A stretch of 64,000 bases of DNA from an uncultured Christensenellaceae bacterium (GCA_944380285.1 CALWGZ010000005.1:62001-126000), one strand, 5' to 3'; positions 44,401 through 57,937 are shown, counted from the stretch's first letter. The notes: generated from the letters alone by a model not told the origin. Numbers and translations: made by a program.

Positions 44401-45210
44401 ATGGAGATCGGGATATCGACAGCTTCGTATTTTCCAAAGCTTTACACGGAACAGACGATAGAGCACATCGCCGCGCTCGGCGCGGACGTGTGCGAGGTGT
44501 TTTTCGCTTCGCGGTGCGAGTATCGCCGCGAGTTCGCCGACATCGTCAGAGGTGAGCTTGATCGATACGGCGTCAAAGCGCACTCCGTGCACGCTTTGAC
44601 CACGCAGTTCGAACCCGAGTTTTTCAGCCGCAACGACAGGGCGTACGCCGACGCGGTCGAGGTGGGGGAAGAGGTGTTGACCGCGGCGGAGATCCTCGGT
44701 GCGCGCTGTTATACATTCCATGGTGCAATGTGTCTCAAAAAGAAAAAGTACACCGCCGACTATCCCTTCTTTGCCGCAAGGCTCAACGCGCTGTGCGAGC
44801 AGGCGAAAAGACACGGCGTCACGCTGTGCTACGAGACGGTGCATTGGGCGTACTTCAACACCCCCGAATACTTCGCTCGGCTCAAAGAGCTTGTGCCCGA
44901 TCTCGGCGCGACGCTCGACATAAAGCAGACGATGCAGACGGGGCTCGGCTATCGACCGTTTATGGACGTTATAGGTGACAGATTGAAGACGGTGCACCTG
45001 TGCGACTTTGACGACGACGGCAGATTGAGCCTTCCCGGCGAAGGGACGTTCGACTTTGTGACGCTGTTTGCAAGGCTCAACGACATCGGCTATACGGGAC
45101 CTGCGTTGATGGAAGTGTACACCGGCAACTACGACACCGAAGACAGGTTGAGAAGGGCATACGAACACTTGAAAGAGTGCGCGGCAAAAGCAGACGCTTT
45201 GTGCCGATAA
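44401..45210 (+). CDS. Sugar phosphate isomerase/epimerase-like TIM barrel (AP endonuclease 2 fold)
   Basis: 269 residues. Barrel strands with metal ligands: CEVFF at strand 2, CYTFHG, LCYETVHW (Glu), ATLDIKQ (Asp), VHLCDFDDDGR (His/Asp) and ALMEVY (Glu). The set matches xylose isomerase-like TIM barrels that act on sugars or inositols. The substrate is unknown; proximity to pgi suggests hexose metabolism. An upstream in-frame ATG (44392) overlaps the -10 box, so 44401 is chosen. Confidence 0.82.
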   Translation: MEIGISTASYFPKLYTEQTIEHIAALGADVCEVFFASRCEYRREFADIVRGELDRYGVKAHSVHALTTQFEPEFFSRNDRAYADAVEVGEEVLTAAEILGARCYTFHGAMCLKKKKYTADYPFFAARLNALCEQAKRHGVTLCYETVHWAYFNTPEYFARLKELVPDLGATLDIKQTMQTGLGYRPFMDVIGDRLKTVHLCDFDDDGRLSLPGEGTFDFVTLFARLNDIGYTGPALMEVYTGNYDTEDRLRRAYEHLKECAAKADALCR

Positions 45211-45262
45211 CAAACACAGATAAAGAATTTTGCGGCGCAACGCTGCGAAAAAGGAGAAATAT

Positions 45263-46684
45263 ATGCGTTACAACAAGAAGAACCTCAAGATGCGTGTTGA
45301 CTTCAACAACATGATGACCAAGTGGGTCGGCTCCGAAGGCTTCACCGAAAAGCAAATGATCGCGATCGGCGACGAAGTCGAACACGCGTACGAGAGCGTC
45401 CAAAACGGAAGAGGCAAGGGTATGATGGGTTGGACGGAACTGCCTTACAACCAGGACGAAGTGGTCAAAGAGATCCTCGACACCGCTTACTATATCCGCA
45501 AGAATTTCGAGTACTTCGTCGTGCTCGGCATCGGCGGCAGCGCCCTCGGTCCGATCGCGGCTTTCAAAGCGCTCAAACATATGCACTACAACGAGCTGCC
45601 CAAGCGTAAGCGCGCCGGTCTGCCCAAGTTCTATGTCGAAGACAACGTCGATCCCGAAAGGATGGCGGCGCTGCTCGATGTCATCGTCCCCGAAAAGACC
45701 GTCTTCAACATCATCACCAAGAGCGGCAGCACCTCCGAGACGATGACCCAATATCTGATCATCCGCGATATGCTTGAGAAGAAGCTGGGCAAAGAGAACG
45801 TCGCAAAGCACATCATCGCGACCACCTCCAAGGACAGCGGCAACCTCATCAAGATCGCGCAAAAGGAGGGCTACAAGACCTTCTACATCCCCGACGGCGT
45901 CGGCGGCAGATTCTCCGAGCTCAGCCCGGTCGGCTTGCTCCCTGCGGCGGCGATCGGCATCGACATCAAGGGCTTGCTCTGGGGCGCTGCGTACGCCGAT
46001 GAGATCTATCGCGACCCCAATCCGCGCCGCAATGCGCCTCTGATGGCGGCGGTGCTGCAATATCTCGCGATGAAGCGCGGCAAGAACATCAGCGTCATGA
46101 TGCCATATGCGGACGGGCTCAAGGATATGGCGGATTGGTACTGCCAGCTGTGGGCGGAGTCCCTCGGCAAGAACAAGAACCTCGACGGCACCGCCTGCAA
46201 CAAGGGTCAGACCCCCGTCAAGGCGCTCGGCGTCACCGACCAGCACAGCCAGATCCAGCTCTACACCGAAGGTCCCGACGACAAGGTCATCACCTTCATC
46301 GCGGTCGAGAAATATCGCAAAGAGGTCGAGATCCCCGCGGGCTGCGAAGAGTTCCCCAACGTCAACTTCCTCTGCGGTCACACGATGAGCGAGCTCATTC
46401 AGGCGGAGCGCAAAGCGACCGAGTTTGCGGTCACCAAGGCGGGCAAGCCCAATCACACGATCATTTTGCCCGAACTCAATGCGTTCACGCTCGGCGAGTT
46501 GATCATGTACTTCGAGCTGCAAACCGCCTATGCCGGCGCGTTGCTCGGCATCGACACCTTCAATCAGCCCGGCGTCGAAGAGGGCAAGAATGCGACCTAC
46601 GCGCTCCTCGGCAGACCCGGCTATGAGGCGAAGAAAGCCGAACTCGGCTCCGCTCCGGCGAAGATCAGCAGATACATTGTTTGA
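45263..46684 (+). CDS. pgi: Glucose-6-phosphate isomerase
   Basis: 473 residues. Active-site motifs are LGIGGSALGP, NIITKSGSTSETM, GGRFSELSPVGLLP (catalytic Glu region) and a C-terminal QPGVEEGKN with the general-base region. It interconverts glucose-6-P and fructose-6-P. Length and spacing match the Bacillus/Clostridium type. The start at 45263 has AAAAGGAG upstream; an extended in-frame reading from 45230 lacks an RBS. The next gap has no clear terminator. Confidence 0.96.
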   Translation: MRYNKKNLKMRVDFNNMMTKWVGSEGFTEKQMIAIGDEVEHAYESVQNGRGKGMMGWTELPYNQDEVVKEILDTAYYIRKNFEYFVVLGIGGSALGPIAAFKALKHMHYNELPKRKRAGLPKFYVEDNVDPERMAALLDVIVPEKTVFNIITKSGSTSETMTQYLIIRDMLEKKLGKENVAKHIIATTSKDSGNLIKIAQKEGYKTFYIPDGVGGRFSELSPVGLLPAAAIGIDIKGLLWGAAYADEIYRDPNPRRNAPLMAAVLQYLAMKRGKNISVMMPYADGLKDMADWYCQLWAESLGKNKNLDGTACNKGQTPVKALGVTDQHSQIQLYTEGPDDKVITFIAVEKYRKEVEIPAGCEEFPNVNFLCGHTMSELIQAERKATEFAVTKAGKPNHTIILPELNAFTLGELIMYFELQTAYAGALLGIDTFNQPGVEEGKNATYALLGRPGYEAKKAELGSAPAKISRYIV

Positions 46685-46763
46685 TAAATGCTGTCTGCCG
46701 AAGATTAACAAGTTTGCGTATTCGGCTTTCGGCATAGCTTCTCCGCTTAGCTGATTTGAGAAG

Positions 46764-47060
46764 GATTTCCGCCGAAGGAAAAGTATCTCTCGTTTTTGGC
46801 TGTCAGGGGAGCTTTGCTGCGTAGCTTCGATTCACTTCGCAAGGTGTTTGCATACGCAAGCACCTTGCTTGTTCATAGGCGCATTGCATCAAACTCCCCT
46901 TGCGCCATAAAGCAAACTAAGGTTTCTTCGGCGGATATCAAACGGGTGTCCCGTCACCCATCACTGACGATCAGGCGCACGCAGAGAACTATGCCTGCGC
47001 CGATAAGAGCAACTTGTCGTTTCTTCGGCAGACATCAAACGGGGTGCCCGTTACCCATCA
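46764..47060 (+). repeat. Inverted plus direct repeat cluster after pgi
   Basis: GATTTCCGCCGAAGGAAA (46764-46781) is inverted at 46923-46939 (TTTCTTCGGCGGATATC). The latter starts a 42-bp unit (46922-46963) that recurs directly at 47019-47060, 97 bp later. Each unit carries CAAACGGG and ACCCATCA. Between the inverted arms lies CAAGGTG...CACCTTG. No riboswitch family fits well and no gene follows closely. Confidence 0.65.
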
Positions 47061-47174
47061 GTCCCGCCGCTCGCGTTGCTCGCGAGGAGATAAAATAGAC
47101 ATAGGATGCAACGTGAATCATTGGCGTGTTTTAAGCGAAAATATAAAGCGGAATGAATTACCAATTGAATTAAG

Positions 47175-47420
47175 AAAAAATACGGCGCAGTAGTTTGACA
47201 AAAATTACGCTTATCTTAAATCACGTTCAAGCAAACCGAGCATCGCGTTTACCCCCTCAAAAGCCCGGCGCACGAAGTGCGCAAAGTTGGCTTTGTATCA
47301 AGCGACAGTAGGGAAAATCCGTGACGCCAAGAAGCGAATCCCAAGCTTTTCACTCGCGCATAGCAAAATAGTATTGCAAAATCGAAAAAATATGGCGCAG
47401 TAGCTTGACAAAAATTACGG
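47175..47420 (+). repeat. Direct repeats with TTGACAAAAATTAC, including repeat F copy F2
   Basis: AAAAAATACGGCGCAGTAG (47175-) and AAAAAATATGGCGCAGTAG (47385-) each run into a TTGACAAAAATTACG; a third TTGACAAAAATTAC lies near 47493. Between them 47260-47400 matches repeat F1 (10537-10690). The remaining gap to 47670 is AT-rich and shows no gene. Confidence 0.6.
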
Positions 47421-47669
47421 TTGACTTAAAGTTAAATATAATCGTTTTACTTTGTAAAATTCTTAAAGTCAAAAATTATTGTGCTTGGTCGCTTGACAAA
47501 AATTACACGTTCCTTACACGGCTTTTGCGACTGAACACAACGGCTTTGCTATCGTCGCGTTTTGTCTGTATTTGTTGACAATATCTGTCAATTCGTTTGC
47601 GTTTGACATGTCGAAAAAGAGCGATATGTTTCTACTTTTGTTAGTTGAGGATAAAGGTTGCGGAAGCGA

Positions 47670-47698
47670 TTGAAAGGGGGCGTAAGATGTGCTAAAAT
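47670..47698 (+). promoter_or_regulatory. promoter of the 47728 gene
   Basis: TTGAAA (47670-47675), 17-bp spacer, TAAAAT (47693-47698). GAGGAGGG follows as RBS. Confidence 0.65.
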
Positions 47699-47727
47699 TT
47701 GGACGAAATCTTTTGAGGAGGGTCGAT

Positions 47728-48039
47728 ATGACCGAAAGGCAAAACATGCGCGAATTGGCGCGCAAGGCAAAGCAGAGAATGATCGCCGGATACTACGGCA
47801 AGGGCGAGCAGAGGGGCAGACGCAGGACGCTCGAAGACAAGGTGATGCATGACAAGATCGTCGCGATCGTCGAGCAGGACGGCACGGTGACCGACGTCAT
47901 CGCGAGGCTCGTCGACGGCGACGCGTATGCTGCGGCGGACGAAGTGGAGCGTCAAAGGCTTGTTTTGAATGCGGCGGCGACCTATCGAAGGGTAAAAGAG
48001 GAGATCGCGAAAAAGGGGAGGATCGCGGCGGAAGTTTGA
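47728..48039 (+). CDS. Small basic helical protein of unknown function
   Basis: 103 residues, rich in Arg/Lys at the N-terminus (RELARKAKQRMIAGYYGKG), then an acidic-to-neutral helical part. No cysteine pairs or membrane helix. The overall charge hints at nucleic-acid or ribosome contact, but no family is recognised. It has its own promoter and strong RBS and ends 58 nt before pcrA. Confidence 0.7.
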   Translation: MTERQNMRELARKAKQRMIAGYYGKGEQRGRRRTLEDKVMHDKIVAIVEQDGTVTDVIARLVDGDAYAAADEVERQRLVLNAAATYRRVKEEIAKKGRIAAEV

Positions 48040-48062
48040 CGCGGAGAAGGGGCGGCAAAAGA

Positions 48063-48091
48063 TTGAATTTGTCGCGCGCGTATGTTAAAAT
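48063..48091 (+). promoter_or_regulatory. promoter giving a leaderless pcrA mRNA
   Basis: TTGAAT (48063-48068), 17-bp spacer, TAAAAT (48086-48091) with TGT extension. Seven bases on is 48098, the A of the pcrA ATG. Confidence 0.72.
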
Positions 48092-48097
48092 AGGGAT

Positions 48098-52277
<4,180 letters not shown>

Positions 52278-52305
52278 GCGGCGTTCAAAAGGGATATAAT
52301 TTCGT

Positions 52306-52331
52306 GCGCGCGAAAAATTCGCGCGCTTTTT
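52306..52331 (+). terminator. intrinsic terminator of pcrA-ligA
   Basis: 9-bp stem GCGCGCGAA/TTCGCGCGC with an AAA loop followed by five T. Confidence 0.88.
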
Positions 52332-52332
52332 C

Positions 52333-52361
52333 TTGTAAAAATGCGCGCGATGTGCTATTAT
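52333..52361 (+). promoter_or_regulatory. promoter of the yicC-gmk-rpoZ cluster
   Basis: TTGTAA (52333-52338), 17-bp spacer, TATTAT (52356-52361); an overlapping TATAAT at 52361-52366 has poor spacing. CAAGGAGG follows. Confidence 0.6.
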
Positions 52362-52383
52362 ATAATCTCGCAAGGAGGTCGCC

Positions 52384-53262
52384 ATGACGGTCAAAAGCAT
52401 GACGGGCTACGGCAAGGGCGTCTACGAGAGCGACACTCTCAAACTTGTCGTCGAGCTCAAATCGGTCAATCACAGGTTCCTCGACCTGTCGATCAAGATC
52501 CCCAAACAACTCAACTTCGCCGAGGACGGCATCCGCCGCACGCTCAAAGAGGGCATCGGCAGAGGTCATGTCGAGGTCTATGTCAACGTCGAGGACAAGC
52601 GTGCCGAAAAGGGAGTGCTCACGTTCGACGGCGATCTTGCGAAGCAATATCTCGACGCGGCGGACGCGCTGCGCGCACTCGGCGCGGAGGGCGAGTTGAC
52701 AGTCGCCGATTTGATTAAGATGAACAACATCGTCTCGTTCACGCCTTCCGAGGCGGACGAGGACGAATTGTCCGCGGCGGCGGAAGCGGCGCTCGGGGAC
52801 GCGATCGCGGCGCTCGACAAGATGCGCGTGACCGAGGGTGAAAATCTCGCAAAGGATATGCTTGCCAAGCTGGACGAGATGCAAGTTGTCGTCGACAGGG
52901 TCGCCGAACTTGCGCCCGACACGCTCAAACAGCACGCCGACAAAGTGCGCGAGAGGGTCGCGGAGTATCTCAAAGACGTCTCGATCGACGAGGGCAAGTT
53001 CCTCAACGAGATGGCGTTCTATGCCGACAAGGTCGCGGTCGACGAGGAGTTGACCAGGCTCAACAGTCACATCCCGCACTTCCGCGCGATATTGACGAAG
53101 GGCGGCGCTGTCGGCAAACAGCTCGACTTTGTCGTCCAGGAGATGAACAGAGAGAGCAACACGATCGGCAGCAAGTGCAACGACATCCGCGTCGCCGAAT
53201 GCGTCGTTTCGCTCAAATGCACGATCGAAAAACTGCGCGAGCAGATCCAGAATTTGGAATGA
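52384..53262 (+). CDS. yicC: YicC-family endoribonuclease
   Basis: 292 residues. The N-terminal signature MTVKSMTGYGKG and ELKSVNHRFLDLSIKIP are diagnostic, as is the C-terminal DFVVQEMNRESNTIGSKCND. Members form hexamers with metal-dependent endoribonuclease activity and influence sRNA decay in E. coli (B. subtilis YloC). The acidic motif ESNT at the end is intact. gmk follows at once with an ATGA overlap; remA, which lies between them in Bacillus, is absent. Confidence 0.95.
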   Translation: MTVKSMTGYGKGVYESDTLKLVVELKSVNHRFLDLSIKIPKQLNFAEDGIRRTLKEGIGRGHVEVYVNVEDKRAEKGVLTFDGDLAKQYLDAADALRALGAEGELTVADLIKMNNIVSFTPSEADEDELSAAAEAALGDAIAALDKMRVTEGENLAKDMLAKLDEMQVVVDRVAELAPDTLKQHADKVRERVAEYLKDVSIDEGKFLNEMAFYADKVAVDEELTRLNSHIPHFRAILTKGGAVGKQLDFVVQEMNRESNTIGSKCNDIRVAECVVSLKCTIEKLREQIQNLE

Positions 53263-53918
53263 AAAAGGTCATGAAAGAAAGAGGTTTGCTGATCGTCGTC
53301 TCCGGTCCGTCGGGCGCGGGCAAGGGGACGGTGATGAGATATGTGTTCGAGAAGTGCCCCAACATGCGCTATTCGGTGTCGGTGACGACGCGCGCGCCGC
53401 GCGAGGGCGAGGTCGACGGCAGGGAATATTTCTTCCGTACGACCGATCAATTCATCGAGATGCTCCATCACGACGAATTCCTCGAACATCAGCGCGTGTA
53501 CGACAACTATTACGGCACGCCCAAGAAATTCGTCGAAGATCTGCTCGACAAGGGCTACGACGTGCTGCTCGAGATCGACGTCAAGGGCGCGCTCGTCGTC
53601 AAGAAGAACAGACCCGAGACGGTGACCGTCTTTTTGTGTCCGCCCGACAGGGCGACGCTCGAGAGCAGGCTGCGCGGCAGGAGCACCGAGACCGAAGATC
53701 AGCTCAAAGTCCGCCTCGCCGCCGCGGTCGACGAACTCAAAAATGCGGACAAGTACGACTATGTCGTCGTCAACGAGGACGCCCTCGTCGGCGCCGAAGA
53801 GATCGCGTCCATCATCCGCGCCGAAAAGTGCAGGACGCTCAGGAAGAGAAACAGATCGTTTTTGGAAAATTTGATATACGGAGGTAACAGCAACCATGAT
53901 GATCGATCCACCCATTGA
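53259..53918 (+). CDS. gmk: Guanylate kinase
   Basis: 219 residues. P-loop VSGPSGAGKGTV, GMP-binding TTRAPREGEVDGREYFF, and FLEHQRVYDNYYGTP. It phosphorylates GMP to GDP. The start at 53259 overlaps the yicC stop; ATG 53271 is a possible alternative, but its AAGG is only 2 nt away. The last 23 nt overlap rpoZ, giving an extra polar tail beyond the usual end and placing the rpoZ RBS inside gmk. Confidence 0.95.
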   Translation: MKKVMKERGLLIVVSGPSGAGKGTVMRYVFEKCPNMRYSVSVTTRAPREGEVDGREYFFRTTDQFIEMLHHDEFLEHQRVYDNYYGTPKKFVEDLLDKGYDVLLEIDVKGALVVKKNRPETVTVFLCPPDRATLESRLRGRSTETEDQLKVRLAAAVDELKNADKYDYVVVNEDALVGAEEIASIIRAEKCRTLRKRNRSFLENLIYGGNSNHDDRSTH

Positions 53919-54096
53919 CAAGCTCATCAAGAAGGCGGAGTGCAGGTATGCGCTCGTCTGCGGCATCGCAAAGAGGGCGCGCCAACTCGACGCTCAACGC
54001 CCCGAACTCTACGAAGAGACGGGCATGAAGTCCATCTCTTTGGCGGCAAAAGAGGTCTACGAGGGCAAAGTCATCATCAAGAGGGACAACCAGTAA
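53896..54096 (+). CDS. rpoZ: RNA polymerase omega subunit
   Basis: 66 residues. IDKLIKKAECRYALVCGIAKRARQL is the conserved omega helix region, and SISLAAKEVYEGKVII follows the family C-terminus. Omega helps assemble and stabilise core polymerase. The start at 53896 has GGAGG at 53880-53884. The gene overlaps gmk by 23 nt and is followed 1 nt later by coaBC. The position gmk-rpoZ-coaBC matches Bacillus. Confidence 0.93.
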   Translation: MMIDPPIDKLIKKAECRYALVCGIAKRARQLDAQRPELYEETGMKSISLAAKEVYEGKVIIKRDNQ

Positions 54097-54097
54097 C

Positions 54098-55282
54098 ATG
54101 CTCGAACATCGTTGCGTTTTGGTCGTCGTGACGGGCGGGATCGCCTGCTACAAGGCGTGCGAAGTCGTCTCCTCCCTGCGCAAGGCGGGGGCGGACGTCC
54201 GCGTCGTCATGACCGAAAACGCGACAAAGTTCGTCTCGCCGCTCACGTTCGAGACGCTTTCGAACAACCCGGTCGCGGTCGATACGTTCCGCCGCGATAC
54301 GCCGTGGGAGGTGGAGCACGTCTCGCTTGCCAAGCGCGCGGACATCGCGGTCGTCGTTCCCGCGACAGCCAACGTCATCGGCAAGATGGCGTGCGGCATT
54401 GCCGACGATATGGCGACGACGACGCTGCTTGCTGTCAAGGCGCCTGTCGTGGTCTGCCCGGCGATGAACGTCAACATGTACGAGAACGAAGCGGTGCGGG
54501 ACAACATCGCGCTGCTCAAAAAACGCGGCTTTTTGTTCGTCGAGGCGGACGAGGGCTTCCTCGCCTGCGGAGACGTGGGCAAGGGCAGGCTCGCCGCGCC
54601 CGCAGTCATCGTCCAAAAGGTCGTCGACACGCTGATGCCCGTCAGGGATTATTGCGGCAAGAGAGTGCTCGTCACCGCCGGCGCGACGCGCGAGGACGTG
54701 GACGGCATACGCTTTTTGTCCAACTATTCCAGCGGCAAGATGGGCGTCGAGATCGCCAAGGCGGTCAAGGACAGAGGGGGCGAGGTCACTCTCGTCGCCG
54801 GCTGCATGACGGCGCCCGTTCCCGACTGCGTCGACAAGGTCGTCAGGGTGACCTCGACGCAGCAGATGTATGACGCGGTGATGCGCGAATACAGCGCGTG
54901 CGACGTGATAATCAAGGCGGCCGCCCCCGCCGACTATCGTCCCAAAAAGGTGTTGGACGACAAGGCGAAGTCGGCGACGCTCGACCTCGAACTCGTCAAA
55001 AATCCCGACATCGCGGCGGCGGTCGGGCAGGTCAAAGGGGAGCGCAAACTCGTCGTGTTCTGCGCCGAGAGGAAAGAACTTGCCAAGCGCGCTCTCGCCA
55101 AACTCAAGTCCAAAAACGCCGACATCGTCGTCGCCAACGACGTGTCGCTCGAGGGTGCGGGCTTTGACAAGGACACAAACATCGCGACGATCATGACCGC
55201 TTCGGGCAGGGTGCGCGAGTGTGAATTGATGTCTAAGCGCATGCTTGCCGACATCATTTTGGACGAGCTGAACGCGCTATGA
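54098..55282 (+). CDS. coaBC: Bifunctional phosphopantothenoylcysteine decarboxylase / ligase
   Basis: 394 residues. The CoaC half (about 1-180) has VVTGGIACYKACEVV, the active-site His in EHVSLAKRAD, VVPATANVIGKMA and PAMNVNMYEN. The CoaB half has VTAGATREDVDGIRFLSNYSSGKMG and AAAPADYRPK with the KxKK-like segment. Together they make 4'-phosphopantetheine from phosphopantothenate, cysteine and CTP for CoA synthesis. The lid cysteine lies in FLACGDVGKGRL. Confidence 0.96.
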   Translation: MLEHRCVLVVVTGGIACYKACEVVSSLRKAGADVRVVMTENATKFVSPLTFETLSNNPVAVDTFRRDTPWEVEHVSLAKRADIAVVVPATANVIGKMACGIADDMATTTLLAVKAPVVVCPAMNVNMYENEAVRDNIALLKKRGFLFVEADEGFLACGDVGKGRLAAPAVIVQKVVDTLMPVRDYCGKRVLVTAGATREDVDGIRFLSNYSSGKMGVEIAKAVKDRGGEVTLVAGCMTAPVPDCVDKVVRVTSTQQMYDAVMREYSACDVIIKAAAPADYRPKKVLDDKAKSATLDLELVKNPDIAAAVGQVKGERKLVVFCAERKELAKRALAKLKSKNADIVVANDVSLEGAGFDKDTNIATIMTASGRVRECELMSKRMLADIILDELNAL

Positions 55283-57474
55283 TAGCGCGCGTCATCGTCG
55301 ATATCCGCAACGGCGACGTCGACAAGATCTTTGATTATATCGTGCCCGACGGCATGGATCTGCATGCGGGAGACCGCGTGCTCGTGCCGTTCGGAAAGAG
55401 GGATACCGAAGGGTATTGCATAGCCATCTCCGATGACAGCCAAGTGGCTGCGTCCCGACTCAAACCGGTCAAGACGAGGTTGGATCCGTTCACCTGCGTC
55501 AATCCCGATATGCTTGCGCTGATGGACTTCATGCGGCGCAAATTTTATCTTCGGTACGCGGACTGTCTGAGGCTGTTCGTGCCGCCGCAAATGCGCGGAG
55601 GCAAAGTCGGAGAGCTCAAACGTCTCTATGTCGAACTTGTCCCGGGCTCGGACGAAAAGATCGCCGATATCCCGACGAGGGCAAAGCGCAGGCTCGAACT
55701 CGTTGCAAGGCTCAAAAGGGGCGGAGACTATCTCAGCGTCCTTGCCGAAGAGTTCGGCGCGGCGACGGTGAACGCACTCGTGGACGCCGGCATCGCAGTC
55801 AAGACCGAAAGAGCGGTCTACCGCAAGCCGTATGCCGAAATGCAAGAGGGCGCGAAGCGCGTGACTCCGACCGACGACCAAAAGAGGGCGGTTGAGTCCA
55901 TCTTTGCGACGGACAAGACGGTCTCTCTGCTGTTCGGCGTGACGGGCAGCGGCAAGACCGAAGTGTATATGGAGGCGATCGAGCGCACGCTCGCCGAGGG
56001 CAAAAAGGCGATCATGCTCGTACCCGAGATCTCGCTCACTCCGCAGACGCTGCGCAACTTCCGCGCGCGGTTCGGCGAAAAGGTCGCGCTGATGCACAGC
56101 GGGCTGGGCGTCGGCGAGAGGTACGACGAGTGGAAGCGCGCTCTGACCGGAGAGGCGGACATAGTGATCGGCGCGAGGAGCGCGGTCTTTGCGCCTCTCG
56201 ACAACGTCGGGCTGATCGTCCTCGACGAAGAGCACGACGGCAGTTACGTCAGCGAATCCAATCCGCGCTACGACACAGCCGAGGTCGCGGAATTCCGCGT
56301 GAGACAGACGGGCGGCAAGCTCGTGCTCGGCAGCGCGACCCCGTCCATCGACAGCTTTGAGGCGGCGCAGGAGGGCAGATACAATCTCATCGTCATGGAC
56401 CGCAGGATAAGCGGCAGGGGGATGCCGCCGATCGAGATCGTCGACATGTCCAAAGAACTGCTCGCCGGCAACGCCGACATCTTCTCGCGCAGGCTGATGC
56501 AGGAGATGGACGGCGCGCTCTCGAGAGGGGAGCAGGTGATGCTCTTTCTCAACCGCCGCGGCCACAGTTCGTTCGCTATGTGCCGCAACTGCGGATATGT
56601 GCCGAAGTGTGAGAATTGCGACGTCGCGCTCAGCTATCACTCGGTCGAAAAGGCGCTCGTCTGTCACTATTGCGGCGCGCGTTACAAGATGATCACGCGC
56701 TGTCCCAAGTGCGGCAGCGACAACATCAAGATGGGCAAGATCGGCACGCAGCGCGTGGTGTCGGAACTGCAAAAGATGCACCCGGGCACGAAAATTTTGC
56801 GTCTGGACGCGGAGAGCACTACGACCAAGGACGCCTATCTCGACATCCTCGGCGCGTTCAAGGCGCGCGAGGCGCAGATCCTCGTCGGCACGCAGATGAT
56901 CGCCAAGGGGCACGACTTCCCCGACGTGACGCTCGTGGGCATCCTCGACGCCGATCTCGGGCTCTACCACAGCGACTTCCGCAGTGCGGAGCGCACGTTC
57001 CAGCTGGTCACGCAGGTCGCCGGCAGGGCTGGAAGAGCGGACAAGGAGGGCAAGGTGCTGCTCCAAACCTTTTCGCCGTCGCACTATGTCTATCGCTTTG
57101 CGTCGCACTATGACTATCCCGGCTTTTTCGCCAAGGAGAACAACACCCGCAAGGTGACGGGCTTCCCGCCCTATTCGACGATAGTGCGCGTGCTCTTTTC
57201 GAGTGAGATCGAGGAGAAGGCGATCGCCTGCACAAAGAGCGTCTATCTCGGGCTCAAGGCGTACGCGGCGGAGCATAGGGACGACTTCTTTGTGCTGAGG
57301 GCGATGGTCGCGCCGGTCGCGAAGATAGAGCGGCACTACCGCTACCAGATCGTGATGAGAGTCACCAAACAGAGCGAGGACGCGGTGTTCGGCTGCATCC
57401 ACAAATTGCTCGACGAATACAGGACGAGAGGCGTGAGCGTCTTTGCGCAGCTCGATCCGCAAAACATGATGTGA
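55279..57474 (+). CDS. priA: Primosomal helicase PriA
   Basis: 731 residues. An N-terminal 3'-DNA-binding domain (about 1-105) and winged helix are followed by Walker A GVTGSGKTEV (220-229) and DEEHDGSY. The zinc module has CRNCGYVPKCENC and CHYCG...CPKCGS (eight Cys). Helicase motifs V/VI are in LVGTQMIAKGHDFPDVTLVG and QVAGRAGR. It restarts stalled replication forks. It overlaps the coaBC stop by ATGA. Confidence 0.97.
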   Translation: MIARVIVDIRNGDVDKIFDYIVPDGMDLHAGDRVLVPFGKRDTEGYCIAISDDSQVAASRLKPVKTRLDPFTCVNPDMLALMDFMRRKFYLRYADCLRLFVPPQMRGGKVGELKRLYVELVPGSDEKIADIPTRAKRRLELVARLKRGGDYLSVLAEEFGAATVNALVDAGIAVKTERAVYRKPYAEMQEGAKRVTPTDDQKRAVESIFATDKTVSLLFGVTGSGKTEVYMEAIERTLAEGKKAIMLVPEISLTPQTLRNFRARFGEKVALMHSGLGVGERYDEWKRALTGEADIVIGARSAVFAPLDNVGLIVLDEEHDGSYVSESNPRYDTAEVAEFRVRQTGGKLVLGSATPSIDSFEAAQEGRYNLIVMDRRISGRGMPPIEIVDMSKELLAGNADIFSRRLMQEMDGALSRGEQVMLFLNRRGHSSFAMCRNCGYVPKCENCDVALSYHSVEKALVCHYCGARYKMITRCPKCGSDNIKMGKIGTQRVVSELQKMHPGTKILRLDAESTTTKDAYLDILGAFKAREAQILVGTQMIAKGHDFPDVTLVGILDADLGLYHSDFRSAERTFQLVTQVAGRAGRADKEGKVLLQTFSPSHYVYRFASHYDYPGFFAKENNTRKVTGFPPYSTIVRVLFSSEIEEKAIACTKSVYLGLKAYAAEHRDDFFVLRAMVAPVAKIERHYRYQIVMRVTKQSEDAVFGCIHKLLDEYRTRGVSVFAQLDPQNMM

Positions 57475-57484
57475 GGAACAGGAT

Positions 57485-57937
57485 ATGGCATTGAGAGACA
57501 TTGTGAAAGATCCCGATCCGGTGCTGCGCAGACACAGCAGACCGGTCGAAGTTTTCGACGGCAAACTCGCCAAACTTCTCGACGACATGCATGAGACCAT
57601 GCTCGCCGCCGACGGAGTGGGGCTTGCCGCGCCGCAAGTGGGATTGTTGCGCCGCATCGCGGTCATCGAGACCGAGGACGGCTACTTTGAATTCATCAAT
57701 CCCTCGATCGTCGCTTCGAGCGGCTCGCAGAGGGGCGCCGAGGGGTGTTTGAGCGTCCCCGGGCGCAACGAGATCGTCGTCCGCCCGATGAATGTCACCG
57801 TCGAATATTTCGACCGCAAGGGCAAAAAGCACAAGGGCGAGTTTGAGGGACTGACCGCGCGCGCGTGCTGCCACGAGTTCGACCATCTCGACGGCATACT
57901 CTACTACGACAAGGCGGAAAAGGAGAAAAAGGAGTGA
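57485..57937 (+). CDS. def: Peptide deformylase
   Basis: 150 residues, type I. Motif 1 GVGLAAPQVG (44-53), motif 2 EGCLSVPG with metal-binding Cys88, motif 3 CHEFDHLDG with His130, Glu131 and His134. It removes the N-formyl group from nascent proteins. Cys occupies the position before HExxH, where Gln is common. Followed by fmt with a GTGA overlap, coupling formylation and deformylation enzymes. Confidence 0.97.
   Translation: MALRDIVKDPDPVLRRHSRPVEVFDGKLAKLLDDMHETMLAADGVGLAAPQVGLLRRIAVIETEDGYFEFINPSIVASSGSQRGAEGCLSVPGRNEIVVRPMNVTVEYFDRKGKKHKGEFEGLTARACCHEFDHLDGILYYDKAEKEKKE

Noticed and set aside
46761..46810. Glycine- or lysine-type riboswitch (GCCGAAGGAAAAG...CTCTC...TGTCAGG)
   Set aside because: Fragments resemble parts of these aptamers, but the order of conserved segments is wrong and no target gene follows.
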